A stretch of DNA of 64,000 nt, from contig NZ_FOYQ01000001.1 of NCBI RefSeq assembly GCF_900115205.1, forward strand, positions 585,240 to 649,239. The letters run 5' to 3'. Positions 25,451-33,955 of this stretch are shown piece after piece. The stretch's first letter is position 1. Each line of letters opens with the position of its first letter. This DNA comes from Robiginitalea myxolifaciens (GTDB taxonomy: Bacteria > Bacteroidota > Bacteroidia > Flavobacteriales > Flavobacteriaceae). A program made the position numbers and the translations under genes. Under the pieces are notes generated by a model. The model searched no databases, was not told the origin of the DNA, and was given only the letters and a program-made list of their open reading frames with translations.

Positions 25451-26419
25451 ATGTCAGTACTTATATATACAGAAACAGAAGGCGGTAAATTCAAAAAGAA
25501 TGCCTGGGAGGTATCCAGCTACGGCAGTGCCCTGGCGGAGTCTTTAGGCGTTCCGGCGATAGCGCTCGCCATCAACGCAGACAACCCGGATGCTCCTGGT
25601 AATTATGGGGTATCCAAGGTAGCTCACCTGCAGGACGATCGACTGGATAGTTTTAACGCTACCGCGGTTGCTTCCCTGTTGCAACAAGCAGCTTCCAAGT
25701 ACGGCGCCCAGGTAATTATCCTGGGATCAGGGGCCGACGCCCGCTATCTCGCCGGAATCCTGGCCGGTAAATTAAAGGCTGGATATGCCCCCAATGTAGT
25801 GGGATTACCGGTAAGTACCAGCCCGCTGGTGGTGAAGCGAACCGTTTTCAGTAACAAAGGATTTGCACATACAACCCTTGAGGGAACCTTAGGGATTATC
25901 GGGGTTTCCAACAACGCCTTTGGGGCCAGGGAAACCGGTGGAAGTGCGGAAGTTGAAAGTTTTGACGGAAGTGTCTCCGATGCCGATCTCGGTGTTAAAT
26001 CCGTATCGGTAGACCGGGCCAATGACAAAATCGCTATTGCCGATGCTGAAGTCGTTGTTTCCGGAGGTCGAGGCCTCAAGGGACCTGAGAATTGGGGAAT
26101 GATCGAAGAACTGGCCGATGTACTCGGAGCGGCTACGGCCTGCTCCAAGCCGGTTTCCGATCTGGGATGGCGCCCGCATAGCGAACACGTGGGGCAAACC
26201 GGAAAGCCGGTAGCCAGTAATCTGTACATCGCTATAGGTATCAGTGGTGCCATACAGCACCTGGCCGGAGTCAACGCCTCAAAAACCAAAGTGGTCATCA
26301 ATAACGACCCGGAAGCGCCCTTCTTCAAAGCCGCAGACTATGGAGTGGTTGGGGATGCCTTCGAAGTTGTGCCGGAACTCATCGAAAAATTAAAGAGCTT
26401 TAAGGCCCAAAACAGCTAA
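25451..26419 (+). CDS. etfA: Electron transfer flavoprotein, alpha subunit
   Basis: 322-residue alpha chain that binds the redox-active FAD. The C-terminal FAD domain has [21 protein letters not shown] (about 197-217, FAD contacts), the loop [27 protein letters not shown] and the closing [19 protein letters not shown] motif. The N-terminal domain matches EtfB-interacting folds. It is co-transcribed with etfB (12-base gap). With its partner it feeds electrons from fatty-acid or amino-acid oxidation to respiration. Residues are typical of the housekeeping type rather than the bifurcating type, although that distinction is inferred from overall form. Confidence 0.95.
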   Translation: MSVLIYTETEGGKFKKNAWEVSSYGSALAESLGVPAIALAINADNPDAPGNYGVSKVAHLQDDRLDSFNATAVASLLQQAASKYGAQVIILGSGADARYLAGILAGKLKAGYAPNVVGLPVSTSPLVVKRTVFSNKGFAHTTLEGTLGIIGVSNNAFGARETGGSAEVESFDGSVSDADLGVKSVSVDRANDKIAIADAEVVVSGGRGLKGPENWGMIEELADVLGAATACSKPVSDLGWRPHSEHVGQTGKPVASNLYIAIGISGAIQHLAGVNASKTKVVINNDPEAPFFKAADYGVVGDAFEVVPELIEKLKSFKAQNS

Positions 26420-26445
26420 TTTTTGTTAATTTGTCCCGCTAAGAG

Positions 26446-26491
26446 GGCTGTTAAACAACTGGAACATCCCTGTTGTTTAACAGCCTTTTTT
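26446..26491 (+). terminator. etfBA terminator
   Basis: A perfect 14-bp stem, GGCTGTTAAACAAC (26446-26459) with GTTGTTTAACAGCC (26472-26485), followed by TTTTTT. It is one of the strongest intrinsic terminators in the window and isolates the etf operon from the DUF151 gene, whose ATG lies only 13 bases later. Confidence 0.95.
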
Positions 26492-26504
26492 ACTGCGAGT
26501 GATT

Positions 26505-27134
26505 ATGAGCCTGGTACGCCTTAAAATAAAGGGAATTTCCTATAGTCAAACCCAAAATGGGGCTTATGCCCTCATTCTGAATGAGGTGGAAGGCGACCGC
26601 AAATTACCTATTGTTATTGGTGCCTTCGAAGCTCAGTCCATCGCAATTGCCCTGGAAAAGGAAATCAAACCCCCGCGTCCGCTAACGCACGACCTGTTCA
26701 AGAACTTTGCCGATCGCTTCGAAATCGTCATCAAACAGGTAATTATCCACAAGTTGGTCGACGGGGTCTTCTATTCCAGTATTATTTGCGAGCGGGATAA
26801 GATCGAAGAGATCATCGACGCCCGTACCAGCGATGCAATCGCGTTGGCCCTGCGTTTTGACGCCCCGATTTTCACCTATCGCAATATCCTGGACAAAGCG
26901 GGTATTTTCCTGAAATTTTCCTCCAAAGACAAGGACAAAGAAGGTGCCGACGACAGTATCATGGTCGACGAGATTTTGCAGGAAAGCGAAACCGTCGAAA
27001 TTGATGCTCCCGACGCGGCAATGTACAAGGAAATGACCCTGGAGGAGCTCCATCAGGAACTGGATAAGGCCGTGGCCAGCGAGGACTATGAGAAGGCCGC
27101 CAAACTCCGGGACGAAATCTCCAAACGCCAATAA
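26505..27134 (+). CDS. Bifunctional nuclease (DUF151) with UVR motif
   Basis: 209 residues from the ATG at 26505; a GTG two codons upstream is possible. Residues 1-135 form the DUF151 (BFN) domain, with LPIVIGAFEAQSIAIALE and the conserved DARTSDAIALALR segment. Residues about 175-207 are a UVR motif (LHQELDKAVASEDYEKAAKL), the UvrB-UvrC contact helix pair. A BFN-type protein from plants has RNase/DNase activity, but no bacterial role is settled; the UVR part suggests a link to nucleotide excision repair or to Clp-type partners. The nucleoside transporter gene begins 40 bases downstream and is probably co-transcribed. Confidence 0.88.
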   Translation: MSLVRLKIKGISYSQTQNGAYALILNEVEGDRKLPIVIGAFEAQSIAIALEKEIKPPRPLTHDLFKNFADRFEIVIKQVIIHKLVDGVFYSSIICERDKIEEIIDARTSDAIALALRFDAPIFTYRNILDKAGIFLKFSSKDKDKEGADDSIMVDEILQESETVEIDAPDAAMYKEMTLEELHQELDKAVASEDYEKAAKLRDEISKRQ

Positions 27135-27174
27135 CAATTTGGAAACCCTCCTACCTAATGAAGGATTCGGATGG

Positions 27175-28467
27175 ATGTCCCTGGGAAGGGGTGCCCTCGG
27201 AATGCTGGTTTTGGTGGGTATTGCCGTGCTATTCAGCAAGGATCGAAAAGGCATTAATTGGAAAACCACCGCAATCGGTCTCGGGGTTCAACTCCTACTG
27301 GCCGTAGGAATCCTAAAGGTCCCTGCGGTCCAGTGGTTCTTCAATGTACTGGGAACCTTCTTTAACAATGTACTGGAATTTACCCTGGCGGGAAGCACCT
27401 TCCTGTTTGGGAACCTCATGAACCTGGAGAATGCCAATATCGGGTACGTATTTGCCTTCCAGATTCTTCCCACCATAATATTTTTCTCTGCACTCACCTC
27501 GGTACTGTACTACCTCGGAATTATCCAGAAAATTGTCAAAGGCCTGGCCTGGCTGTTGACCAAATCCTTCGGGATTTCGGGTCCGGAAAGCCTGAGTGTG
27601 GCCGGGAATATTTTTCTCGGACAAACCGAAGCCCCGCTGCTGATCAAGGCCTACCTGGAGAAGATGAACCGCTCCGAAATTATGCTGGTTATGATCGGGG
27701 GAATGGCAACGGTAGCCGGAGGTGTACTTGCCGCCTATATTGGTTTCTTAGGAGGAAACGACCCGGTACTGCGCCTGGAATTTGCACGCCACCTGATTGC
27801 CGCTTCGGTAATGGCTGCCCCTGGGGCCATCGTGATTTCGAAGATCCTCTATCCGCAGACGGAAAGCGTTGATAAGGAAATCAAAATCAGCACGGAAAAA
27901 GTTGGGAGCAACCTGCTGGATGCCATCGCTAACGGTACCACCGAAGGGCTCAAGCTCGCGGTGAATGTGGGCGCCATGCTTTTGGTTTTTATTGCCTTTA
28001 TCGCTATGCTTAATGGTATCCTCAACTGGACAGGGGGAATCAGTGGGATCAATGGCTGGATTGCCTCAGTAAGCCCGTATGAAACCCTGTCCCTGGAAGC
28101 AATCCTGGGAACGGTCTTTGCTCCGCTGATGTGGCTGATCGGGATTGATTGGCAAGACGCCATGCTTATGGGGCAATTGCTTGGGATCAAACTTGCGGCC
28201 AGCGAATTCGTGGGCTATACCCAACTGGCGACTTTAAAGGATATCGCGAGCAACCCTTCGCTCAGTTATCAGAAGTCGGTAATCATGGCTACGTATATGC
28301 TCTGTGGCTTCGCCAACTTCGCCTCTATCGGTATCCAGATCGGGGGGATTGGATCGCTGGCTCCCGGACAGCGTAAAACCCTTTCTGAATTCGGAATGCG
28401 AGCCGTTTTGGGAGGAACACTGGCCTCGTTGCTTTCGGCAACCATTGCCGGGATGATCCTGGGGTAA
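27175..28467 (+). CDS. Concentrative nucleoside transporter (NupC/CNT family)
   Basis: 430 residues from the ATG at 27175 (MSLGRGALGMLVLVGIAVLF); a TTG at 27139 would add 12 residues. About ten membrane helices are visible. CNT signatures are SGPESLSVAGNIFLGQTEAP (central re-entrant loop that binds nucleoside), GGMATVAGGVLAAYIGFLG and LGIKLAASEFVGYTQLA, with YMLCGFANFASIGIQIGG near the C-terminus. It imports nucleosides with Na+ or H+; Na+ coupling would fit a marine cell. It follows the DUF151 gene and precedes thyA, and two deoxynucleoside kinases in the window could use its substrates. Confidence 0.93.
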   Translation: MSLGRGALGMLVLVGIAVLFSKDRKGINWKTTAIGLGVQLLLAVGILKVPAVQWFFNVLGTFFNNVLEFTLAGSTFLFGNLMNLENANIGYVFAFQILPTIIFFSALTSVLYYLGIIQKIVKGLAWLLTKSFGISGPESLSVAGNIFLGQTEAPLLIKAYLEKMNRSEIMLVMIGGMATVAGGVLAAYIGFLGGNDPVLRLEFARHLIAASVMAAPGAIVISKILYPQTESVDKEIKISTEKVGSNLLDAIANGTTEGLKLAVNVGAMLLVFIAFIAMLNGILNWTGGISGINGWIASVSPYETLSLEAILGTVFAPLMWLIGIDWQDAMLMGQLLGIKLAASEFVGYTQLATLKDIASNPSLSYQKSVIMATYMLCGFANFASIGIQIGGIGSLAPGQRKTLSEFGMRAVLGGTLASLLSATIAGMILG

Positions 28468-28576
28468 CCTGGATCTTGGTACTTGGAATTTCCCCCAAGT
28501 ATATCGTTGATAAAGTCTTGAAAATTCCTGCCACTGCCCCTTCACCTTTTTCGCAGTTCCCATTACTTTTATAGCT

Positions 28577-29401
28577 ATGCAACAATACCACGATCTACTT
28601 CGCCATGTGCTGGAGCACGGCATCGACAAAAGCGACCGTACGGGTACGGGAACGCGGGCTGTTTTTGGTTACCAAATGCGCTTTGACCTCAGCAAAGGGT
28701 TCCCTCTGGTCACCACTAAAAAAATCCACACCAAATCCGTTATCCACGAGCTTTTGTGGTTCCTCCGCGGGGATACCAATATCGGATACCTGCAGGAAAA
28801 CGGGGTGCGGATCTGGAACGAATGGGCCGATGAAAATGGCGACCTCGGTCCGGTTTACGGCCATCAATGGCGCAATTGGAACAGTGAAGGTATTGACCAG
28901 ATCCGCGGCGTCATCGACACGATTAAAAACAATCCGGACAGCCGCCGGATGTTGGTAGCCGCCTGGAACCCTTCCGTCCTACCGGATACTTCGGAGAGCT
29001 TTTCCGAAAATGTTGCCAAGGGTAAGGCTGCCCTTCCCCCCTGCCACGCATTCTTCCAATTCTATGTGGCCGGTGGAAAACTCAGCTGCCAGTTGTATCA
29101 GCGTTCCGCAGATATTTTCCTGGGGGTACCCTTTAACATTGCCTCCTATGCCTTGCTTACCCTGATGATGGCACAGGTCTGCGAACTGGAACCCGGGGAT
29201 TTCGTGCACACCTTTGGCGATGCGCATATCTACAACAACCATATGGAACAAATTGAGCTGCAACTGAGCCGGGAGCCGCGCCCCCTGCCCACGATGCATC
29301 TGAATCCGGAGATCAAGGATCTTTTTGCGTTTACCTTTGAGGATTTCCGCCTGGAGAACTACGACCCGCATCCCCATATCAAAGGCGTAGTTGCGGTTTA
29401 A
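28577..29401 (+). CDS. thyA: Thymidylate synthase
   Basis: 274-residue ThyA that methylates dUMP to dTMP using methylene-THF. The catalytic cysteine is Cys156 in [11 protein letters not shown]; the dUMP-binding [19 protein letters not shown] block and the C-terminal closing residues ([10 protein letters not shown]) are complete. The length is close to the 264 of E. coli ThyA. A -7-like TACTTTTA (7 of 8) is 20 bases upstream. The dihydrofolate it makes is recycled by FolA, encoded 4 kb downstream, so both halves of the thymidylate cycle are in the same stretch, but not in one operon. Confidence 0.97.
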   Translation: MQQYHDLLRHVLEHGIDKSDRTGTGTRAVFGYQMRFDLSKGFPLVTTKKIHTKSVIHELLWFLRGDTNIGYLQENGVRIWNEWADENGDLGPVYGHQWRNWNSEGIDQIRGVIDTIKNNPDSRRMLVAAWNPSVLPDTSESFSENVAKGKAALPPCHAFFQFYVAGGKLSCQLYQRSADIFLGVPFNIASYALLTLMMAQVCELEPGDFVHTFGDAHIYNNHMEQIELQLSREPRPLPTMHLNPEIKDLFAFTFEDFRLENYDPHPHIKGVVAV

Positions 29402-29446
29402 TCTTAATCTGCGGTATATTCCTTATCTTAGGGTAAAATCGCATGA

Positions 29447-30664
29447 ATGCCGCTTACCGCAACCCTGGCAGACCGCTTCCTGGAATGCCGTACTGCCTCA
29501 GAATCCCTATGTGCTCCGCTGGAAACGGAAGACTATGTGGTGCAACCTATTGTCGATGTCTCCCCGCCCAAATGGCACCTGGGGCATACGACCTGGTTCT
29601 TTGAAGAATTCATCTTAAAACAACACCAACCGGGGTATCGGGAATTCCACCCGGACTTTTCTTTTGTATTCAACAGCTATTACGAGAGTGTGGGCAAACG
29701 CGTGGTGCGGGCCAACCGCGGCAACCTCAGCCGGCCCGGGGTAAAGGAAGTCTATGCCTACCGCCGCTATGTAACCGAAGCGTTAACAGCGTTGCTCGAG
29801 GCGGGTGTTGATGAGGAAATAACCAGCCTGGTTGAAATTGGTATAAACCACGAACAGCAGCATCAGGAATTACTACTCACAGATATCAAATATATCCTGG
29901 GAAACAACCCCTTGTTACCCCCTTATGTGAAGGGGGAACTCGGAGCGAATTTGGCCGCTCAGGAATATGCCGCAATACACAATGAAGCCGGGGACGGCCC
30001 CCAAGGCACAGATAGTAATACCCCTTACTGGCTGGACATCCCCAGAGGTATTTATCCGATTGGTTTCCAGGGGGAAGGATTCTGTTTCGACAACGAACTG
30101 GGGGCTCATGAAGTGTTGTTGCAGGACTACAGCATCAGCAGGAATCTCGTGACCAATGGCGAAATGATGGCCTTTATTGCCAACGGCGGATACGAGCGCT
30201 TTGAGCTTTGGCATGCCGCGGGATGGGATTGGGTCCAGGAGGAAAAAGTTGAGGCTCCCCTCTACTGGCATCACATAGACGGCGAATGGTACTATTACAG
30301 CCTGCGAGGCCTTCAGAAAGTAGATCCAATGGCTCCGCTATCACATATCTCCTATTATGAAGCTTTTGCGCTTGCCGGATCCCAGGGCCTCCGCTTGCCT
30401 ACGGAATTTGAATGGGAGGTTGCCGCCGCCTCGCTCCATTGGGGGCAGCGTTGGGAATGGACAGAAAGCGCCTACTTGCCTTATCCAGGGTACAAACGCG
30501 CCGATGGTGCGCTGGGGGAATACAATGGAAAATTCATGGTAAGCCAGAAAGTGCTTCGCGGTGCTTCCATAGCCACTCCCCCCGGACATTCCCGGCCAAC
30601 CTATCGCAATTTCTTCCACCCGCAGCTGCGCTGGCAATATACCGGACTAAGGTTTGCCAGGTAA
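29447..30664 (+). CDS. egtB: Ergothioneine biosynthesis sulfoxide synthase
   Basis: 405-residue EgtB-type non-haem iron enzyme. Residues 1-150 are a DinB-like helical domain with the iron ligands His47 (WHLGHTTWF) and His135/His139 (GINHEQQHQELL). Residues about 190-405 are the formylglycine-generating-enzyme-like domain, with the ends GLRLPTEFEWEVAAA and KVLRGASIATPP. It forms the C-S bond between a thiol (cysteine or gamma-glutamylcysteine) and hercynine. The gene for hercynine synthesis follows directly. No egtA or egtC glutamine amidotransferase gene is seen, so the thiol may be free cysteine or the missing genes lie elsewhere. It starts 45 bases after thyA. Confidence 0.92.
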   Translation: MPLTATLADRFLECRTASESLCAPLETEDYVVQPIVDVSPPKWHLGHTTWFFEEFILKQHQPGYREFHPDFSFVFNSYYESVGKRVVRANRGNLSRPGVKEVYAYRRYVTEALTALLEAGVDEEITSLVEIGINHEQQHQELLLTDIKYILGNNPLLPPYVKGELGANLAAQEYAAIHNEAGDGPQGTDSNTPYWLDIPRGIYPIGFQGEGFCFDNELGAHEVLLQDYSISRNLVTNGEMMAFIANGGYERFELWHAAGWDWVQEEKVEAPLYWHHIDGEWYYYSLRGLQKVDPMAPLSHISYYEAFALAGSQGLRLPTEFEWEVAAASLHWGQRWEWTESAYLPYPGYKRADGALGEYNGKFMVSQKVLRGASIATPPGHSRPTYRNFFHPQLRWQYTGLRFAR

Positions 30665-30732
30665 TTTCGACTAATCTCAAATCCACTACTAATTTGGAGT
30701 CATCCAACAATACACAATCACCTGCAGTCCGT

Positions 30733-31692
30733 TTGAAAAAATCAGAAAGTTCCTTTGAAGCCGCCATACGGGAAGGCTTGGGTAATTACCCAAAACGCCT
30801 GCCCTCCCGATTTATTTATGATAAGGAAGGTGATGCGCTCTTTCGCCGCATCATGGATATGCCCGAATACTACCTGACCAATTGCGAAACGGAGATTTTT
30901 GAGCAGCAAAAAGTTCAGATTATCGATGCCCTGGAGCCTCTGGGGGAAGGATTTGACCTGGTGGAACTAGGGGCCGGAGATGGTAGCAAGACCCGCATCC
31001 TGCTCGACGAAATTATCCGACGGGATATGGATTTCAGGTACCTGCCCATCGATATCAGTCAAAATGCACTAAGTGGTCTGAGCAAAAAACTCGTCGCTGA
31101 ATTTACGGAGCTGGAGATCCTACCCCAGCAAGGCACGTACTTTGACATCCTTGAGGAAATGCAGCAGTGGAAGGAGCGCCCGAAGGTTATTCTTTTCCTG
31201 GGTTCGAACATCGGCAACCTCCTGCATCCGCAAGCCATTGATTTCTTGCAAAAACTACGGGCAGTCATGGGACCTTCTGACTTATTGCTATTGGGTTGTG
31301 ATCAGAAAAAGGAGCCGCAGATCGTACTGGATGCCTATAACGATCCCGCAGGAATTACAGAAGCCTTCAATAAAAATCTGTTGGAGCGGATCAACCGGGA
31401 ATACGGGGCCGACTTCGACACTGAGCGTTTTATCCATTGGGAAACCTATGACCCGGAAAGCGGGACCGCCCGCAGTTACCTGGTTGCCCGGGAGTCCTTT
31501 GAAGTCACTATCCCCGACCTGGATATGCAGGTAAACTTTGAAGCCTGGGAAAGTATCCACACGGAAATCTCCCAGAAGTACGACAATCGCACCCTGGAGT
31601 GGATAGCCGGGGAAACCGGATTGGAAATAGCCGCTTCCTTCACCGATTCTCGAGGGTATTACAAGGACTATCTACTGCAGGTACCCAAATAA
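30733..31692 (+). CDS. egtD: L-histidine N-alpha-methyltransferase (EgtD)
   Basis: 319 residues from a TTG at 30733 (MKKSESSFEAAIREGL as translated). The reading frame has no ATG between the egtB stop at 30664 and the conserved N-terminus, so a non-ATG start is required; another TTG at 30694 adds 13 residues. Mycobacterial EgtD has about 321. It trimethylates histidine with SAM to give hercynine. RFIYDKEGDALFRRI, the SAM site DLVELGAGDGSKT and the region ILFLGSNIGNLLHP match the family. The ORF extends upstream into egtB in another frame, which is not coding. A SAM-consuming step, it draws on the pool sensed by the riboswitches. Confidence 0.92.
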   Translation: MKKSESSFEAAIREGLGNYPKRLPSRFIYDKEGDALFRRIMDMPEYYLTNCETEIFEQQKVQIIDALEPLGEGFDLVELGAGDGSKTRILLDEIIRRDMDFRYLPIDISQNALSGLSKKLVAEFTELEILPQQGTYFDILEEMQQWKERPKVILFLGSNIGNLLHPQAIDFLQKLRAVMGPSDLLLLGCDQKKEPQIVLDAYNDPAGITEAFNKNLLERINREYGADFDTERFIHWETYDPESGTARSYLVARESFEVTIPDLDMQVNFEAWESIHTEISQKYDNRTLEWIAGETGLEIAASFTDSRGYYKDYLLQVPK

Positions 31693-31715
31693 AAAAAGCG
31701 GGGCATTGCCCCGCT
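31691..31715 (-). terminator. Terminator of the CBM48 gene
   Basis: Stem AGCGGGGC-ATT-GCCCCGCT (31697-31715) followed on the minus strand by seven T residues. It lies 27 bases after the stop of the minus-strand CBM48 gene and between it and the convergent egtD. The plus-strand side has only two T residues, so it mainly ends the minus transcript. Confidence 0.85.
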
Positions 31716-31742
31716 TCCTGCTTTACAATAAGTAATCGATAT

Positions 31743-32039
31743 TTACAGTTCCAGAACAGCGTTCTCGGCACCGGCAAAATCGTTCCACTGGTAACGATCG
31801 GCAGCTTCGTCATTGACGTAAGTCCCGTCTACCAGGTAACGGAATTCATAAGATTGCTCCATTGGAAGATCAAAAGTTCCTTTGAAGGTTCCGTTTTTCA
31901 GTTTTTTCAGTAGACTCCCTTTAGGATTCCAGTTATTGAAGTCTCCAACAACTGCTACTTTCTTTGCTTCTTCTGCAGGCACGGTAAAGGTTACCTTACA
32001 TACAGGTTTTGATTTCAGATATTGTTTCTTAATAGCCAT
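31743..32039 (-). CDS. Stand-alone CBM48 / isoamylase N-terminal-like glycogen-binding domain protein
   Basis: 98 residues, one immunoglobulin-like domain of the CBM48 type found in glycogen branching enzyme and the AMPK beta subunit. The signature KKVAVVGDFNNWNPKGSLLKKL (about 26-47) and YEFRYLVDGTYVNDEAADRY cover the whole domain; there is no catalytic part, signal peptide or other domain. Flavobacteria encode such single-domain proteins, but the role is not established; sensing or organising glycogen is a guess. It stands alone with its own terminator, in the 0.5 kb between egtD and a class V aminotransferase gene. Confidence 0.85.
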   Translation of the reverse strand: MAIKKQYLKSKPVCKVTFTVPAEEAKKVAVVGDFNNWNPKGSLLKKLKNGTFKGTFDLPMEQSYEFRYLVDGTYVNDEAADRYQWNDFAGAENAVLEL

Positions 32040-32216
32040 GATTAAGGGTGTTTAAGTATTTGTATTTACTATTTGGGGGACAAAGCAACGTATAAAAGTA
32101 CTTACAGCCAAGGAGTTAAAGAAGATTTATGAATTTCGTAAAATTGAATTTACTTCTCCCTTAACTTGATAAAATATGCCGGGTTGTTTTGTTGAGATTA
32201 CAACAATGATGCAGGG

Positions 32217-33308
32217 TTATTCTGCGCTGTCAAGCGCACCAAATAACCGCTCCAGATCCTGAGTATTATTATAGCAATGTACCCCAACGCGGATGCCTCC
32301 CCCACGCGGGGAAAAGACGATTCCTGCTTCCCGCATGGCCTGATGGCGGGCCTTGCTGTAGGCGATATTGAAGATGGAGCTATGGACTGGCCGGCCGGAA
32401 ATTTCCGCTGAAAGCAGGCCGCGCTCGTGCAGACCGGCTTTCAAGGCTGCGCTTAAATCCCGTACATAGGTCTCGACTTGCTGCAGCCCCAGGCCTTGAA
32501 GAATTTGAAGGGCCTTTAAGAGACTTCCAAAATTTAAGGTATCCAGGTGTCCGGGTTCCAGGCTGCGCGCCAACGAGATACCCGAGAGGCCATCCAGGTC
32601 CCCCGAAGTGGAGTTAAACCCTGCAGAGCGCTTTGCTATTCTTGCTTCAGCCATTTCACTGAGGAACACAAACCCGTTTCCGTTACCCCCCAGCAGCCAT
32701 TTGTAGCCACTTGCGCCGAGCACATCGATACCCGAGCTGTCAAAATCACAATCAAAAGCACCCAGGTACTGGGTGGCATCTGCAATAATCAGCAACTCTG
32801 GATTATCCGCTTTGAGGGAAGCCAGAAAGTCATGCGAAATCAATAACCCATCTGTCCAGCGCACCAGACTTAGCATCAGGATTTCGGGTTGGATGCGTTC
32901 AACGGCACGGGACAACTCCCCTTCCGGATCCCCGGAAAGCGGAACCCGGGTAACCGCAAACTCCCGGTGCGCAAAAGGCCAGTCCACTGATGGATATTCG
33001 TCTGCTGGGAGCAGGACCTTTGCCCCCTTAGGAAGACCCTCCAGCAACATGTTAAGACCAAGCGATACATTGGGGACCAGCGCCGTGCGATCCGGATCGC
33101 CATTAAAGAGGCTTGCGGCCAATTCACGAGTTTGCTGCAGCAGCGCCATAGCTTCCAGCTTAAAACGGCTTCCACCCATTGCAAAATCCTCGTCGTATTC
33201 CCGTCGCCAGGCCAGAATTTCCTGGTGCATAAGTCCCCAGGCTGGAGTGTTCAGATAAGCAGATTGTTGGAGTAGCGGAAAGTTGAGACGAAAATCCTGC
33301 ATGTTCAT
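32217..33308 (-). CDS. Class V PLP-dependent aminotransferase
   Basis: 363-residue fold-type I PLP enzyme of the aminotransferase class V group (SufS/EgtE/isopenicillin epimerase/kynureninase relatives). The PLP lysine is in LGASGYKWLLGGNGNGF near residue 203; IIADATQYLGAFDCDF holds the pyridine-binding Asp; a C-terminal FSPRGGGIRVGVHCYNN segment is intact. Substrate is unknown. It lies 0.5 kb from egtD, and EgtE, the last ergothioneine enzyme, is a PLP C-S lyase of this family, so that role is possible, but the gene is on the other strand with another gene between and would need testing. A cysteine desulfurase Cys is not evident. Confidence 0.8.
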   Translation of the reverse strand: MNMQDFRLNFPLLQQSAYLNTPAWGLMHQEILAWRREYDEDFAMGGSRFKLEAMALLQQTRELAASLFNGDPDRTALVPNVSLGLNMLLEGLPKGAKVLLPADEYPSVDWPFAHREFAVTRVPLSGDPEGELSRAVERIQPEILMLSLVRWTDGLLISHDFLASLKADNPELLIIADATQYLGAFDCDFDSSGIDVLGASGYKWLLGGNGNGFVFLSEMAEARIAKRSAGFNSTSGDLDGLSGISLARSLEPGHLDTLNFGSLLKALQILQGLGLQQVETYVRDLSAALKAGLHERGLLSAEISGRPVHSSIFNIAYSKARHQAMREAGIVFSPRGGGIRVGVHCYNNTQDLERLFGALDSAE

Positions 33309-33326
33309 TTATCGGCGATGACCGGC

Positions 33327-33358
33327 TTGAATTGCCCTGGCCATTTGGCGTATCTTTG
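33327..33358 (+). promoter_or_regulatory. folA promoter
   Basis: TTG (33327-33329), 21-base spacer, TATCTTTG (33351-33358): a full match to the Bacteroidetes consensus. It shows that any start before about 33364 is upstream of the transcript. Confidence 0.7.
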
Positions 33359-33451
33359 CTTCTAAAGATAATCAATCGCATGCTCTCCGCCCTTCGTAAT
33401 TTTTTATCGGGCTTACTGGCTATAACTCCTAAAAAAGAAAACGTTCATCAG

Positions 33452-33955
33452 ATGTCGCAACATCAAGAGATCATACTAATCGCTGCTGCCGGCGAGGAAA
33501 ACGAATTGGGGCTCAACGGAGATCTGCCCTGGCACCTTCCCGACGATTTTAAACGTTTTAAAACGCTGACCATGGGCCATCCCATGATCATGGGAAGAAA
33601 AACCTTTGATACCTTTCCGAAACCCTTGCCAGGACGCGAACACATAATTGTAACCCAAGACAAAACTTATACCGCCGACTTTCCTAATTGTACGGTCGTA
33701 TACAGCCTGGAAGAAGCTATCTCAGTCGCAGGCACTTCAGAGAAGATCTATATTATCGGTGGGGGTGAAATTTACCGCCAGGGACTCCCCTATGGCACTG
33801 GAGTGGAGCTAACCCGGGTTCACGGTAGATTCCCGGCAGATACCTATTTCCCCGTTCTGGATCCTTCCCAGTGGGAGTGTGTGGCCGCTGAGCTCCAGGG
33901 GGCGGATGAGCGACATGCCTTTGCCTATACTTACGAAACGTATCGCAGGAAATAA
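33452..33955 (+). CDS. folA: Dihydrofolate reductase
   Basis: 167 residues from the ATG at 33452 (MSQHQEIILIAAAGEENELG). Conserved features are the Met20-type loop DLPWHLPDDFKRFK with the catalytic acid, the MGRKTFDTF motif near 50 and IYIIGGGEIYRQGL near 105. It regenerates THF after thymidylate synthesis (ThyA is 4 kb upstream). An in-frame ATG at 33380 would give 24 additional residues, 16 bases after the expected start site, and some flavobacterial homologues do have an N-terminal extension, so the true start is uncertain. The stop overlaps the murI stop from the other strand by 25 bases. Confidence 0.9.
   Translation: MSQHQEIILIAAAGEENELGLNGDLPWHLPDDFKRFKTLTMGHPMIMGRKTFDTFPKPLPGREHIIVTQDKTYTADFPNCTVVYSLEEAISVAGTSEKIYIIGGGEIYRQGLPYGTGVELTRVHGRFPADTYFPVLDPSQWECVAAELQGADERHAFAYTYETYRRK

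Noticed and set aside
30412-30693. N-terminal extension of the egtD reading frame into egtB
   Set aside because: The frame is open but encodes no conserved residues and overlaps the conserved C-terminal part of EgtB; the family length requires a start near 30694-30733.
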